64,000 nt of DNA, from positions 1 through 64,000 of the forward strand of contig NZ_CP031229.1 of assembly GCF_003351765.1 (NCBI RefSeq). The letters are read 5' to 3'. This document shows, one piece after another, positions 53,186 through 63,301 of the stretch. The notes below the pieces were generated by a model. That model made no database searches. It was not told the DNA's origin and saw nothing but the letters and a program-made list of their open reading frames with translations. The position numbers were made by a program, and so were the translations under genes. Position 1 is the stretch's first letter, and the number at the start of each line of letters is the position of its first letter. The stretch is from Ornithinimicrobium avium (GTDB lineage Bacteria > Actinomycetota > Actinomycetes > Actinomycetales > Dermatophilaceae).

Positions 53186-54681
53186 CGGCGTCCCCGACGG
53201 ACGGGCAGCAGGGGTATGCCGAGCTCGTCGCCGGGCTCCGGGGCACCGTCTCGGCGGGGACGACCCTCGACCTCGCCTGGCGCCGCGCCCAGCTCGGCGC
53301 GCTGCGCCGCCTCGTCACGGAGAACCACGACGCGCTGACCGCGGCGGTGTCGGCCGACGTCGGCAAACCCGACCTGGAGGTCCACCTCACCGAGCTGTCC
53401 TTGGTCGTGCAGGAGATCGACACGCTGCTCGACGGCCTCGAGGCCTGGACCGCGCCCCGTCCCGTGGCCCTGCCCGCCACCTACCTGCCCGGGACCGCGC
53501 AGGTCCAGCTCCAGCCCAAGGGCGTGGTGCTCGTCATCGGACCCTGGAACTACCCGGTGCAGCTGCTCCTGGCACCGGTCGCCGGGGCGCTCGCGGCCGG
53601 CAACACGGTCGTGGTCAAGCCCAGCGAGGTCACGCCGACGGTCGCCGCGCTCCTGGCCGAGCTGCTGCCCCGCTACCTCGGTGCCGACGTCGCCGCGGTG
53701 GTGACCGGGGGCGTGCCCGAGACGACCGCCCTGCTGAGGGAGCGCTTCGACCACGTCTTCTTCACCGGGTCCGGCCGTGTGGGACGCATCGTGATGAAGG
53801 CTGCCGCCGAGCACCTCACGCCCGTGACCCTGGAGCTCGGCGGCCGGTCACCGGCCTTCGTGGACGGCACGGTCGACATCGAGGCCGTCGCCCGGCGGAT
53901 CGCCTGGGGCAAGTTCACCAACGCCGGACAGACGTGCGTGGCACCCGACCACGTCCTGGTCACGCGCGAGGTCCGCGAGGAGCTGCTGGCGGCGCTGGGG
54001 CGCGCGATCACCTCCTTCTTCGGACCGGACCCGCGGCGGAGCCGGGACTTCGGGCGGATCGTGAACGCCGAGCACCACGCCCGGCTCGTCTCGCTGCTGG
54101 GTTCCTCCGGCGGACGGGTGGTCCTCGGCGGGCAGCACGACGTCGAGGACCGCTTCTACCTCGCGCCGACGGCCGTCGTCGACGTGCCGGCGGACGCGGA
54201 CCTGCTCAGCGAGGAGATCTTCGGGCCGGTGCTGCCCGTCGTGACCGTCGCCGACGCGCGGGAGGCCATCGAGGTCGTCGGGGCCGGCGAGCGACCACTG
54301 GCTCTCTACGTCTTCTCCGAGGACGAGCAGACCCGCGCCGCGTTCGGGGCGCGCACGGTGAGCGGCGGGCTGGCCTACGGCTCCCCGCTGCTGCACCTCA
54401 CGGTGCCCGGCCTGCCCTTCGGCGGCGTGGGTGCCTCGGGCATCGGCCGCTACCTGGGCCAGGCCTCGGTCGAGGAGTTCAGCCACCACCGCTCGGTGCT
54501 GTCCAAGCCGCTCCGTCCGGACACGCTGCGCCTGGTCTACCCGCCCTATCCGGGGTGGAAGCGCCCCCTCGTCCGCCGGTTGATGGCTCCGCTCGGACGG
54601 GGAGCACTCACCACGGAGGTGCCGTCCCGAGCCCTCGTGGCCGGCGCCCGGTTCGCGCGGCGGCTGCGCCGGGCCGGGTGA
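53182..54681 (+). CDS. Aldehyde dehydrogenase family protein
   Basis: 499 residues from GTG 53182 (GTGA overlap with prfB). Glu218 in LTPVTLELGGRSP and Cys252 in NAGQTCVAPDHV are the catalytic pair. GPWNYP and FFTGSGRVGRIVM form the NAD-binding part. The short N-terminus and C-terminal end place it near class 3 (fatty or aromatic aldehyde) enzymes. It converts an aldehyde to its acid with NAD(P). The coupling to prfB is probably positional, not functional. A terminator follows. Confidence 0.9.
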   Translation: MTASPTDGQQGYAELVAGLRGTVSAGTTLDLAWRRAQLGALRRLVTENHDALTAAVSADVGKPDLEVHLTELSLVVQEIDTLLDGLEAWTAPRPVALPATYLPGTAQVQLQPKGVVLVIGPWNYPVQLLLAPVAGALAAGNTVVVKPSEVTPTVAALLAELLPRYLGADVAAVVTGGVPETTALLRERFDHVFFTGSGRVGRIVMKAAAEHLTPVTLELGGRSPAFVDGTVDIEAVARRIAWGKFTNAGQTCVAPDHVLVTREVREELLAALGRAITSFFGPDPRRSRDFGRIVNAEHHARLVSLLGSSGGRVVLGGQHDVEDRFYLAPTAVVDVPADADLLSEEIFGPVLPVVTVADAREAIEVVGAGERPLALYVFSEDEQTRAAFGARTVSGGLAYGSPLLHLTVPGLPFGGVGASGIGRYLGQASVEEFSHHRSVLSKPLRPDTLRLVYPPYPGWKRPLVRRLMAPLGRGALTTEVPSRALVAGARFARRLRRAG

Positions 54682-54687
54682 GCCGCA

Positions 54688-54714
54688 CGGCCCGTCCCGG
54701 GCAGGGACGGGCCG
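54688..54714. terminator. Terminator hairpin after the aldehyde dehydrogenase
   Basis: CGGCCCGTCCC (54688-54698) and GGGACGGGCCG (54704-54714) form an 11-bp perfect stem with a five-base loop. It lies between convergent genes and can work for both strands. No U-tract. Confidence 0.75.
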
Positions 54715-54743
54715 CGCCGCTCAGCATGTCTTGAGGAGGTCGG

Positions 54744-56030
54744 TCAGGCGGCCGGCTGCTCCTTGGTCGGCAGCGGACCCTGCGGGTGCGGCTTGCCGGA
54801 CTTGCCGGCGCTGCGCTCGCCGTTGACCGCGGAGGTGTCCTGGGCCAGCGACAGGGTGGCGTGGGCGATGGCCTTGGACATGATCTCCAGCGCCTCCATG
54901 CTCACGTTGTCGATGTCGTCGGCAGGCGCGTGGTAGTTCGGGTCGTAGGTGATGCCCTCGGTCCCGCCGAACAACGCGACCTCCTCCGGCGTCTTGGTGC
55001 CGTCGGCCCCGGTGAAGAGGCCGGAGGCCGGGATGCCGTCCTCGGTCGCCGCGGAGCCCTCCGGCACCTGGACCGGCGCCTCGTAGGTGGACTCGTCGGC
55101 GTCGTAGACGCCGATGACGTAGTTGGGCGAGGCCACCATGTCGAAGTTGAGGTAGGTCGCGATGTCGTCGAGCTCCTCGGCGTCGTTGGCGTAGAGGTCC
55201 TCGACGTAGTGCCACGAGCCGAGGAGGCCGTGCTCCTCGGCGCCCCACCAGGCGAAGCGCACCTGGTTGTTGAGCTTGTTGACCCCGGCCAGCTGGACCG
55301 CCGTCTCCAGGATGGCGGCCGACCCCGACCCGTTGTCGTTGATGCCGGGCCCGTCCTCGACGCTGTCCAGGTGCGCGCCGAGCATGACGACGTTGTCGGT
55401 GCGGCCCTGCGCCGTCTCGGCCAGGACGTTGAAGGTCTCGACCTCCTCCAGGGAGGTCTCGATGACCAGGTCGGCCTCGACCGTCCCGGACGCCATCGCC
55501 GTCAGGAGGGCCTGGCCGGCGGCCTGGCTGATGCCGGTCGTGGGCACCGCGTTGAGCGACTTGGCGGAGAAGGCGCAGTTGCCGCGGCTGATGAGCGCGA
55601 TGCTGCCGTCCGGGAAGCCTTCCCAGTCCTCGGCCGCGCAGCCCTGGGCTCCCGCCGGAGCGGCCAGCGGTGCCGTCACGGTGCCGCTCGGGCTGTACTC
55701 CATGACGATCGTGCTCACCGCGCCCGCGCCCGTGGACAGCTCGCCGATGAGCACGCGGAAGAGCTCGAAGGAGAAGTGCTGCCGCTGCGTCTCGTAGCCG
55801 GCCGCGGCCAGGGTGGACTCGACGTAGTCGGCGCTGGCCTCGTAGCCGGAGGTGCCGGCCGCGCGGTTGCCGTCGTGGGCGTCGGCGATCCCCTGGAAGG
55901 CCTCCAGGTGGTCCATGACCGCGTCCGCGGTCACGGCGGCCGTGATCTTCTTGCTGTTGTTCGGGTTGCCGTTGTTGCCGGGCTTGGCCAGGGCCGGCGA
56001 GCCCAGGGACTTGATCAAGTCTTGACCCAA
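54744..56030 (-). CDS. M28-type aminopeptidase lacking a signal peptide
   Basis: About 428 residues. The peptidase core is intact: a PA domain with a cysteine pair, LGAHLDSVEDGPGINDNGSG (zinc His and Asp), WWGAEEHGLLGS (Glu pair) and FDMVASPNYVIG, then NYHAPADDIDNV. Relatives are secreted and start with a signal peptide. Here the open frame begins just after the previous gene's stop. It offers only TTG codons (56030 or 56021) and has no signal peptide; the frame opens on LIKSLGSPALAKPGNNGN. The 5' end is probably lost. Three GGTCAAG repeats mark the junction. Confidence 0.7.
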   Translation of the reverse strand: MGQDLIKSLGSPALAKPGNNGNPNNSKKITAAVTADAVMDHLEAFQGIADAHDGNRAAGTSGYEASADYVESTLAAAGYETQRQHFSFELFRVLIGELSTGAGAVSTIVMEYSPSGTVTAPLAAPAGAQGCAAEDWEGFPDGSIALISRGNCAFSAKSLNAVPTTGISQAAGQALLTAMASGTVEADLVIETSLEEVETFNVLAETAQGRTDNVVMLGAHLDSVEDGPGINDNGSGSAAILETAVQLAGVNKLNNQVRFAWWGAEEHGLLGSWHYVEDLYANDAEELDDIATYLNFDMVASPNYVIGVYDADESTYEAPVQVPEGSAATEDGIPASGLFTGADGTKTPEEVALFGGTEGITYDPNYHAPADDIDNVSMEALEIMSKAIAHATLSLAQDTSAVNGERSAGKSGKPHPQGPLPTKEQPAA

Positions 56031-56047
56031 CCCTTGACCGCGCTTGA

Positions 56048-56080
56048 CCTGACCCGGCCGGGTCCCCCCAGCGGGTCAGG
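56048..56080 (-). terminator. Inverted repeat at the end of the FAD oxidase gene
   Basis: CCTGACCCG (56048-56056) and CGGGTCAGG (56072-56080) form a 9-bp stem that includes the stop codon of the oxidase gene. It lies directly before the M28 peptidase frame and could end the upstream transcript. Confidence 0.55.
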
Positions 56081-57396
56081 GGCCGAGCACGCGCTCCAGG
56101 TAGGCGTTGGCCAGCACCCGGTCCGGGTCGAGGCGGTCGCGCAGCGCCAGGAAGTCGCCCATCCTCGGGTAGAGCCCGGCGAGCGTCTCGTGGTCCAGGT
56201 CGTGCATCTTGCCCCAGTGCGGGCGGCCGCCGTGCGCCATGGCCACGTCGCGCACGGCCGCGAAGTAGTCGGCCGGGTCCTCCCGGTGGTAGCGGTGGGC
56301 GTCGACGTAGCCGGTGCGCCGCCCGGAGGCGGTGGACAGCCACAGGTCGTCCGCCGCGGCCGCGCGGAACTCCAGCGGGAAGCTGATCCGCCAGCCCCGC
56401 CTGCCGATCAACGAGGCCAGCTCGCGCTGCACGGCGGGGACGGCCTCCAGGGGCACCGCCCACTCGGTCTCGTGGAAGCGGACCCGCCTCGAGGTCGCGA
56501 ACACCCGGTCCGAGCGGTCGGTGAACTCGCGGCGGGCCATCAGCCGCGCGGACACGCGGTTGACGGTCGGGACCACGGCCGGGACCCGGGCGGCGAGCCG
56601 GCAGGTCGCGGCGAACGGCCCCGTTGGCCAGGAGCGTGTCGTCGACCAGGCGTTGACGCCTGGACAGCGGGGCGAGCGCGGCGTCGGCAGGCAGGCGCGT
56701 GTTGACCTTGGTCGCCGCCAGGCCGGTGTGCGGGAACCAGTAGAACTCCAGGTGGTCCTCGGTCCCGCACCGCTCGACGAACGTCTCCAGCACGTGCTCC
56801 AGCGGCTCCGGACGCTCGACCGCGCGCAGCGAGAAGGCTGCGTCGAGCTGCAGGGTCACCGCGGTGACGACGCCGAGCGCGCCCAGACCGACGACCGCGC
56901 CGGCGAGCTGCGGATCGTCCTCGGTCAGCACGCGGACCTCGCCGGTGCCGTCGACGAGGGTGAGGCCGACGACCTGGGTGGCCAGGCCGCCGAGGCCGAC
57001 GCCGGTGCCGTGGGTCCCGGTCGACACGGCACCGGAGATGCTCTGCCGGTCGATGTCGCCGAGGTTGGTCATGGCCAGCCCGAGAGGAGCCAGGAGGTCG
57101 GGTATGGAGTGCAGGCGCGTCCCGGCTGCGAGGCTCACCCGGCGGCGGGCCGGGTCGGTGGCGAGCAGACCCTGCAGGCCGGTGAGGTCGACCTGCACGT
57201 CCGGTGCCTGCGCGACCGCGGAGAAGGAGTGGCCCGAGCCCACCGGCTTGACCCGCAGACCCTCGTCGCGGGCTCGGCGGACGACCTCGACCACCTCCCC
57301 CTCGGACCGGGGACGCTCGACGCGGACCGGCTGTGCCGTGACCGATCCGGCCCAGTTGCTCCAGGTGGTCTGCCGGGTGATGGCGGTCGTGCTCAC
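56076..57396 (-). pseudogene. FAD-linked oxidase (aldonolactone oxidase type) with a one-base frameshift
   Basis: From GTG 57396 (GTGA overlap with the upstream gene) the frame shows the FAD-binding domain: RVKPVGSGHSFSAVAQAPDV, LGDIDRQSISGAVSTGTHGT and GLGALGVVTAVTLQLD. At about 56616 the frame changes. LLANGAV is followed by the expected FAATCRLAARVPAVV and LMARREFTDRSDRVF in the next frame, ending ANAYLERVLGP at 56076. Removing one C on the plus strand at 56616 restores the frame. The C-terminal HWGK motif is intact. It may be a true mutation or a sequence error. Confidence 0.75.
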
Positions 57397-58715
57397 AGGA
57401 AGACCTTTCCCTCGCCGCGGTAGGTCGGGACGACGTCCTCGACCTCGGTCCTGGTCTGTCCTCCGACGAGACGGGAAGGGACCACGACGAGGTCGTCGGT
57501 GTGCTCGGACAGCTCGCCGGCCTTCGCGTGGCGCCACCAGGTGAGGTCGCCGACCCGCAGGTCGCGGGCGCCGGGTCCGCGCAGCGGGGTCTGCACCTCG
57601 CCGGCGCCCTCGTTGGGGACGAGCGAGACCTCCGGCGGCCACACCGGGACCGGCACGCGGTCCTGCCCCGCGGGGCCGGAGGCGATCCAGCCACCGCCGA
57701 GCACCGTCGCGACCCCGGGCCCGGGACGTCGCACGACGGGCAGCGCGAAGGCGGCGGCAGGGGCGGGGGAGAAGCTGCGGTAGCGGTCGAAGAGCGTCGG
57801 CCCGAACAGACCGCTGCCGGCGGCCACCTCGGTGACGCTGGGGTCCTGGCGCGTCAGGTGCACCGATCCGGTGCCGCCGCCGTTGACGAACTCGAGCTCA
57901 CCGCCTCCCTCCCGCACGACCTGGCGCACCGCCGCCACCATGGCGGTCCTCCGGGCGAGCACGTCCTGCCACGAGGCGGCCTGGAGCCGGCGGACGAGGA
58001 GCGTGCGCGCGTCGGCGCCCGCCGCCCTCGCCCGCGCGCCCCGACCGCCGCTCCCCACGGTCGCGTCGCCCACCCCGGCCAGCTGCGCCTCGTAGCCCAT
58101 GAGCCCGACGAGCCGGAAGCCGGGACGGGCGAGGACCTGCCGCGCCAGGGCGGCGGCCTGGGCGGCCGTCGAGACGGGGGAGCGGTAGACGCCGACCCGG
58201 CCGGTCAGCCGCCCGGCCCGGGGTGGCTCGTAGGAGAGGTCGAGGTCGACCGCGACCCGCACCTCGGGCCTGCCCGAGGGGTGGGCGACGGCGTCGACGA
58301 GGTCGAGGTGGTCGACGGAGTCGATCATCAGCGTCACCCTCCGGCAGGCCTCGTCGTCGGCGAGCAGCGCACGCAGAGCCACCCGGTCCGCGGTGGGGTA
58401 GCCGAGCACGACGTCGTCGCACCACCCGGCCGCCCACACGGCCTCCTCGAGCGTGTAGGCGAGCACCCCGGCATACCCGGGCAGTGCGAGCAGGGCCTCC
58501 ACGACGGGACGGGAGCGGACCGACTTGGTGGCGACCCGCACGGGCGTGCCGCCGGCGCGCCGCAGGAGGTCCGCCGCGTTGCTCTCCAGGGCCGCCGCGT
58601 CCAGGGTGACGACGGGTGCGGGCCGGTCCGCCACGGCGGAGGAGAGGGCCGGCCAGTAGGACGAGGGGTGCGCCCAGGGGCCGCGGGTGTCGGTCGTCGG
58701 CAGCGTCAGGAGCAC
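57393..58715 (-). CDS. PLP-dependent amino acid deaminase/aldolase (alanine racemase N-terminal fold)
   Basis: 440 residues from the start at 58715. An alanine racemase-like barrel is present. The likely PLP lysine is in RVATKSVRSRPVV, and FVNGGGTGSVHLT and GSGLFGPTLFDRY are typical of the D-threonine aldolase/D-serine dehydratase-like group. It is coupled to the FAD oxidase gene, a pair common in actinobacteria. The reaction cannot be fixed from sequence. Confidence 0.83.
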   Translation of the reverse strand: MLLTLPTTDTRGPWAHPSSYWPALSSAVADRPAPVVTLDAAALESNAADLLRRAGGTPVRVATKSVRSRPVVEALLALPGYAGVLAYTLEEAVWAAGWCDDVVLGYPTADRVALRALLADDEACRRVTLMIDSVDHLDLVDAVAHPSGRPEVRVAVDLDLSYEPPRAGRLTGRVGVYRSPVSTAAQAAALARQVLARPGFRLVGLMGYEAQLAGVGDATVGSGGRGARARAAGADARTLLVRRLQAASWQDVLARRTAMVAAVRQVVREGGGELEFVNGGGTGSVHLTRQDPSVTEVAAGSGLFGPTLFDRYRSFSPAPAAAFALPVVRRPGPGVATVLGGGWIASGPAGQDRVPVPVWPPEVSLVPNEGAGEVQTPLRGPGARDLRVGDLTWWRHAKAGELSEHTDDLVVVPSRLVGGQTRTEVEDVVPTYRGEGKVFL

Positions 58716-58811
58716 GGACCGACTCTAGGCCACGGTGCTTGGTCACAGGTGCCACATCCGTTACCGTGAGTCACGGCCGTCACCCCTGTCCCCGGAGAAA
58801 ATCGCGTCCGC

Positions 58812-59503
<692 letters not shown>

Positions 59504-59507
<4 letters not shown>

Positions 59508-60427
59508 GGCCGGGCTTCCTCCTGGGCGAGGTCGCCAACGGGCTGCGCCGCAACGCCTCCATGGTCGTCTCCGTCGTCCTGGTGACGATGGTCTCCCTCT
59601 TCTTCCTCGGCGTCGGGCTGCTCGCCCAGGCGCAGGTGAGCACGGCCAAGGGCTACTGGTACGACAAGGTCCAGGTCTCGATCTTCCTGTGCACCCCCGA
59701 CAGCGTCGACGTCGCCTCCTGCGCCGGCGGCGGCGTGTCCCAGGACCAGCGCGACCAGATCGCCGCCGACCTCGACGGGCTCAAGCCCCTCGTCACCGAG
59801 TACTTCTACGAGTCCAACGACGAGGCCTACGAGCGCTTCCGCGAGCAGTTCCGCAACTCACCGGTGCTGGACTCCATACCCCAGGAGGCGATCCCGGAGT
59901 CCTTCCGGGTCAACCTGTCCGACCCGAGCAAGTACGAGGTCATCCGGGCCGCCTTCGAGAACGCCCCCGGCGTGGAGAGCGTGGAGGACCAGCGCGAGGT
60001 CGTGGACAAGCTCTTCACCTTCCTCGGGGTTCTCAGCGTGGGGGCGCTCGCGCTCGCGGTGGCCATGGTCGTCTGCGCGGTGCTGCTCATCTCGACCACG
60101 ATCCGGCTCACCGCGTGGACCCGGCGCCGGGAGACCGCGATCAAGCGGATGGTCGGCGCGTCGGCCTTCTCGATCCGGCTGCCGTTCGTCCTGGAGACCG
60201 TCGTGGCCACGCTGGTCGGCGCCGGGCTCGCCGTCGGGCTGCTGTGGGCCACCGTGCGCTACGGCATCACCGGGTTCCTCTCCGAGCTGCTGGCGGGGGA
60301 CAGCGGCCTGATCAGCCTGGTCGGCCCGCACGACCTGTGGTTGATCACCCCGTTCCTGGCCGGAGGAGCTCTCCTGCTGGCCGTCGTCACCGCCTGGTTG
60401 GCGCTGCACCGCCACGTGAGGGTATGA
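59504..60427 (+). CDS. ftsX: Cell division protein FtsX
   Basis: 307 residues from GTG 59504. One N-terminal helix (about 19-43), an extracytoplasmic loop of about 125 residues with a cysteine pair (FLCTPDSVDVASCAGG), and three C-terminal helices are present, as expected for FtsX. The loop contacts the wall hydrolase. The coiled-coil M23 hydrolase is the next gene, 11 bases on. Confidence 0.95.
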
Positions 60428-60438
60428 GGAGAGTCACC

Positions 60439-62112
60439 ATGAGCAAGCACGTCACCACCTCCCGGGGCAGGCGGCTCCGCCGCCGCCTCCACGGGGCGCT
60501 CGCCCTGACCCTGGCGGGGGCCCTCCTCGGCGGGCCGGCGCTCGCCGACGACCTGCACGACATCCGCGACCGGATCCGCAAGGTCGAGCAGCAGCAGGAC
60601 CGGGCCAAGGACGACCGCAGCGCCGCCACGCAGCAGGCCGGGCAGCTGGGCGACGAGCTCGAGCACACCAGCGCCGAGCTGGTGGCCGCGGACGAGCGGC
60701 TCCGGGAGACCACCGCCAAGGTCGCGGACGCGCGGGTGGCCCTCGGCGAGGCCGAGGCCGACCTGGCCGACGCCGAGGCCGAGGCCCGCCGGATCGAGGC
60801 CGAGCTGGCCGTCGCCCGTGCCAACGAGGCGCAGATCGAGGAGTCGCTGGCCGCCAACGAGGACGCCCAGGCGGAGAGCCGCTCCACGATCGGGGCCATC
60901 GCGCGGGACAGCTACAAGCAGGGCGGGCTCGGCTCGCTGGCGACCACCCTCGAGCTGCTCTCCGGGGAGTCCGACGCGGTCGAGCAGATGGCGATGGCGC
61001 GCACCGTGCTGCGGGTCCAGGACCAGCAGATCCTCGCGCTGTCGGTGCAGCAGGCGCAGGCGGTGGCCGAGCAGGACCGGCTCGCCGGCGTCCGCCGCGA
61101 CATCGACTACCTGCTGGCCAGGGCGGAGGCCAACGTCGTCGCCAAGGAGCAGGCGCGCCAGGCGGCCGAGGAGGCGAAGTCCGCCCTGGAGGCGCTCGAG
61201 GCGCAGCAGGCGCAGGACAAGGCCGCCCTGGAGAAGGAGAAGGCCAAGGTCGAGAAGGCCCTGGCCGCCGAGCAGCGACGCGCGGACGACCTCACCGCCC
61301 AGCTGCGCAGCCTGGCCAGCAAGAAGCACGGGCTCAAGGCCCAGGAGCAGGTCGAGGTGGACCGGATCGCCCGCGAGAAGGCGGCCGCCGAGGCGGCGGC
61401 GGAGGCGCGCCTCCGCGCGGAGGCGCGGCGCCGAGCGGAGGAGGCCGCCGCGCGGCAGCAGGCTGCCGAGGAGGCCGCCCGTCAGCGGGCTGCCGAGCGC
61501 GAGGCACAGCGGCAGCGGGAGGCGGCCGCCGAGGCCCAGCGCCGCAGCGACCAGGCCGCCGCGGACGAGGCGAACCGGCGCGCCGCTGCCGCGGACGCCG
61601 AGGCGCGACGGGCCCAGGACGCCGCCGCGGACGCCAAGGCCCGCGAGGACGCGCAGGAGCGGGCCCGTCGTCAGGAGGCTGTCCAGGAGCGCGCGCAGGC
61701 CCAGCAGGTGTCCTCCTCTGGCTACCTCAGCCAGCCGATGCCGGGAGGGATCACCAGCGAGTTCGGGATGCGCCTGCACCCGATCCTGGGCATCTACGTC
61801 CTGCACTCCGGCATCGACTTCGGTGCTGCCTGCGGCACGCCGGTCGCGGCCGCCGCGGACGGCGTCGTCTGGGCCACGCCCTACGACGACAGCCGCGGCA
61901 ACCACGTGATCGTCGACCACGGGGTGCAGCGGGGCGTCAACCTCACCACGGCATACCTGCACCTGAGCAGCTTCGCGGTTTCGCCGGGCCAGTCGGTCGC
62001 GCGCGGGCAGGTCATCGGCTACGAGGGCACCACCGGGTCCTCGACCGGCTGCCACCTGCACTTCGAGACCCGCGAGAACGGCACCCCGGTCAACCCGCGC
62101 AACTGGCTCTGA
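60439..62112 (+). CDS. Secreted coiled-coil M23 peptidoglycan hydrolase (EnvC/PcsB-like)
   Basis: 557 residues from ATG 60439 (GAGGAGA at 60426-60432). Signal peptide (ALTLAGALLGGPALA), then long coiled coils (about 35-425), the second half very rich in Ala, Arg, Glu and Gln. The M23 domain is at about 435-557 with the zinc ligands in RLHPILGIYVLHSGIDFG and CHLHFE. Hydrolases of this shape are activated by FtsEX. It is encoded directly after ftsX, as expected for the partner. Confidence 0.92.
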   Translation: MSKHVTTSRGRRLRRRLHGALALTLAGALLGGPALADDLHDIRDRIRKVEQQQDRAKDDRSAATQQAGQLGDELEHTSAELVAADERLRETTAKVADARVALGEAEADLADAEAEARRIEAELAVARANEAQIEESLAANEDAQAESRSTIGAIARDSYKQGGLGSLATTLELLSGESDAVEQMAMARTVLRVQDQQILALSVQQAQAVAEQDRLAGVRRDIDYLLARAEANVVAKEQARQAAEEAKSALEALEAQQAQDKAALEKEKAKVEKALAAEQRRADDLTAQLRSLASKKHGLKAQEQVEVDRIAREKAAAEAAAEARLRAEARRRAEEAAARQQAAEEAARQRAAEREAQRQREAAAEAQRRSDQAAADEANRRAAAADAEARRAQDAAADAKAREDAQERARRQEAVQERAQAQQVSSSGYLSQPMPGGITSEFGMRLHPILGIYVLHSGIDFGAACGTPVAAAADGVVWATPYDDSRGNHVIVDHGVQRGVNLTTAYLHLSSFAVSPGQSVARGQVIGYEGTTGSSTGCHLHFETRENGTPVNPRNWL

Positions 62113-62148
62113 GCCGATAACCCGCTGGGCCTTGGCCCGGTCACCGCC

Positions 62149-62154
62149 TAGGAT
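62149..62154 (+). promoter_or_regulatory. -10 box of smpB
   Basis: TAGGAT ends nine bases before the smpB ATG at 62164. No ribosome site intervenes, so the leader is very short or absent. Confidence 0.35.
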
Positions 62155-62163
62155 GGGCCGGTC

Positions 62164-62640
62164 ATGCCCAAGGAAACCGGCCGCAAGGTCATCGCCAACA
62201 ACAAGAAGGCCCGGCACGAGTACCTCATCGAGGACACCGTCGAGGCCGGCCTGGTGCTGTCCGGGACCGAGGTGAAGTCGCTGCGGCACGGACGCGCCTC
62301 CCTCGCGGAGGGGTATGTCGTGGAGTACGGCGGCGAGCTGTGGCTGGAGAACGTGCACATCCCCGAGTACTCCCAGGGCACCTGGACCAACCATGCCGCG
62401 CGGCGGCGGCGCAAGCTGCTGCTGCACCGGGAGCAGATCGACAAGCTGGTGGTCAAGGTCGAGCAGGCCGGGCACACGATCGTGCCGCTCTCGCTCTACT
62501 TCAAGGACGGGCGGGCCAAGGTCGAGATCGCGCTGGCCAAGGGCAAGAAGCTGCACGACAAGCGGCAGACCCTGCGCGAGCGTCAGGATCGCCGCGAGGC
62601 GGAGCGCGCCATGTCGGCGCACCTCAAGCGGCACGGCTGA
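62164..62640 (+). CDS. smpB: SsrA-binding protein SmpB
   Basis: 158 residues from ATG 62164. Family sequence throughout: ETGRKVIANNKKARHEYLIE, EAGLVLSGTEVKSLRHGRAS, and the basic C-terminal tail with KGKKLHDKRQTLRERQDRRE. It carries tmRNA to stalled ribosomes. ssrA lies 660 bases downstream. Confidence 0.97.
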   Translation: MPKETGRKVIANNKKARHEYLIEDTVEAGLVLSGTEVKSLRHGRASLAEGYVVEYGGELWLENVHIPEYSQGTWTNHAARRRRKLLLHREQIDKLVVKVEQAGHTIVPLSLYFKDGRAKVEIALAKGKKLHDKRQTLRERQDRREAERAMSAHLKRHG

Positions 62641-62742
62641 GCGGTGTCAGGAGGGTCGCGGCCCCGGACGTTCTGCGGTTGCCTGGGCACGCCGGCCGGT
62701 GCAGGGTGGACGCGTACGTCATACCCCCCGTGAAGGAGACCC

Positions 62743-63162
62743 GTGACCACCGCACGCGAGATCATGACCGCCGACCCCCACACGCTCCGCGAGGACCAGA
62801 CCCTCGTCGAGGCTGCCCGGCTCATGCGCGACCAGGGCATCGGTGCGGTACCGGTCGTCGCCGCCGACGGTTCGCTGGTCGGCATCGTCACCGACCGTGA
62901 CATCGCGATCCGCGGCGTGGCGGACGGCGGCGACCTCACCTCCATGAGCATCGGGGGCCTGGCCCAGGGGATCGTCTCGACCGTGGGCCCGGAGGAGGAC
63001 ATCAACCGGATCGTGGACACCATGGGCGGGCAGCAGGTCAAGCGCCTACCGGTGATGGAGGGCGGCAACCTGGTGGGCATCATCAGCGAGGCCGACCTCG
63101 CGCGGCATGTCGCTGACGACCACGTGGTGCACTTCGTGCAGATGGTCTACGGGCGCGGCTGA
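62743..63162 (+). CDS. CBS-domain pair protein
   Basis: 139 residues from GTG 62743, with GAAGGAG at 62732-62738. Two CBS motifs (about 8-60 and 72-125) include GAVPVVAADGSLVGIVTDRD and RLPVMEGGNLVGIISEADL. Such stand-alone pairs bind adenine nucleotides, but the partner is unknown. It lies between smpB and ssrA, interrupting a commonly adjacent pair. Confidence 0.88.
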   Translation: MTTAREIMTADPHTLREDQTLVEAARLMRDQGIGAVPVVAADGSLVGIVTDRDIAIRGVADGGDLTSMSIGGLAQGIVSTVGPEEDINRIVDTMGGQQVKRLPVMEGGNLVGIISEADLARHVADDHVVHFVQMVYGRG

Positions 63163-63238
63163 GCCGGCCTGGACCTCCTGCGCCGCCCGGCGGGTGGGCC
63201 GTCGGGAATCGGTGTGCACAGGTCCGCGTTGGACCGTC

Positions 63239-63244
63239 TAGACT
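63239..63244 (+). promoter_or_regulatory. Candidate -10 box of ssrA
   Basis: TAGACT lies about 35 bases before the 16-bp processing stem at 63280. It would place the start near 63251, so that the pre-tmRNA includes the whole stem. No good -35 box is seen. Confidence 0.35.
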
Positions 63245-63279
63245 GGACGTTCCGCCGCCAGGGCGGGATCTTGACAACT

Positions 63280-63295
63280 GCACAGCGTGAGACAC
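63280..63295 (+). repeat. Left arm of the pre-tmRNA inverted repeat
   Basis: GCACAGCGTGAGACAC is the exact reverse complement of 63673-63688. In the precursor RNA the two arms would pair and extend the tmRNA acceptor stem, six bases from the mature 5' end. Confidence 0.8.
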
Positions 63296-63301
63296 CCCCA
63301 T

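Noticed and set aside
63271..63276. TTGACA as -35 box of ssrA
   Set aside because: No -10 box lies 16-19 bases downstream, and the following bases form the perfect pre-tmRNA stem, which must be transcribed.
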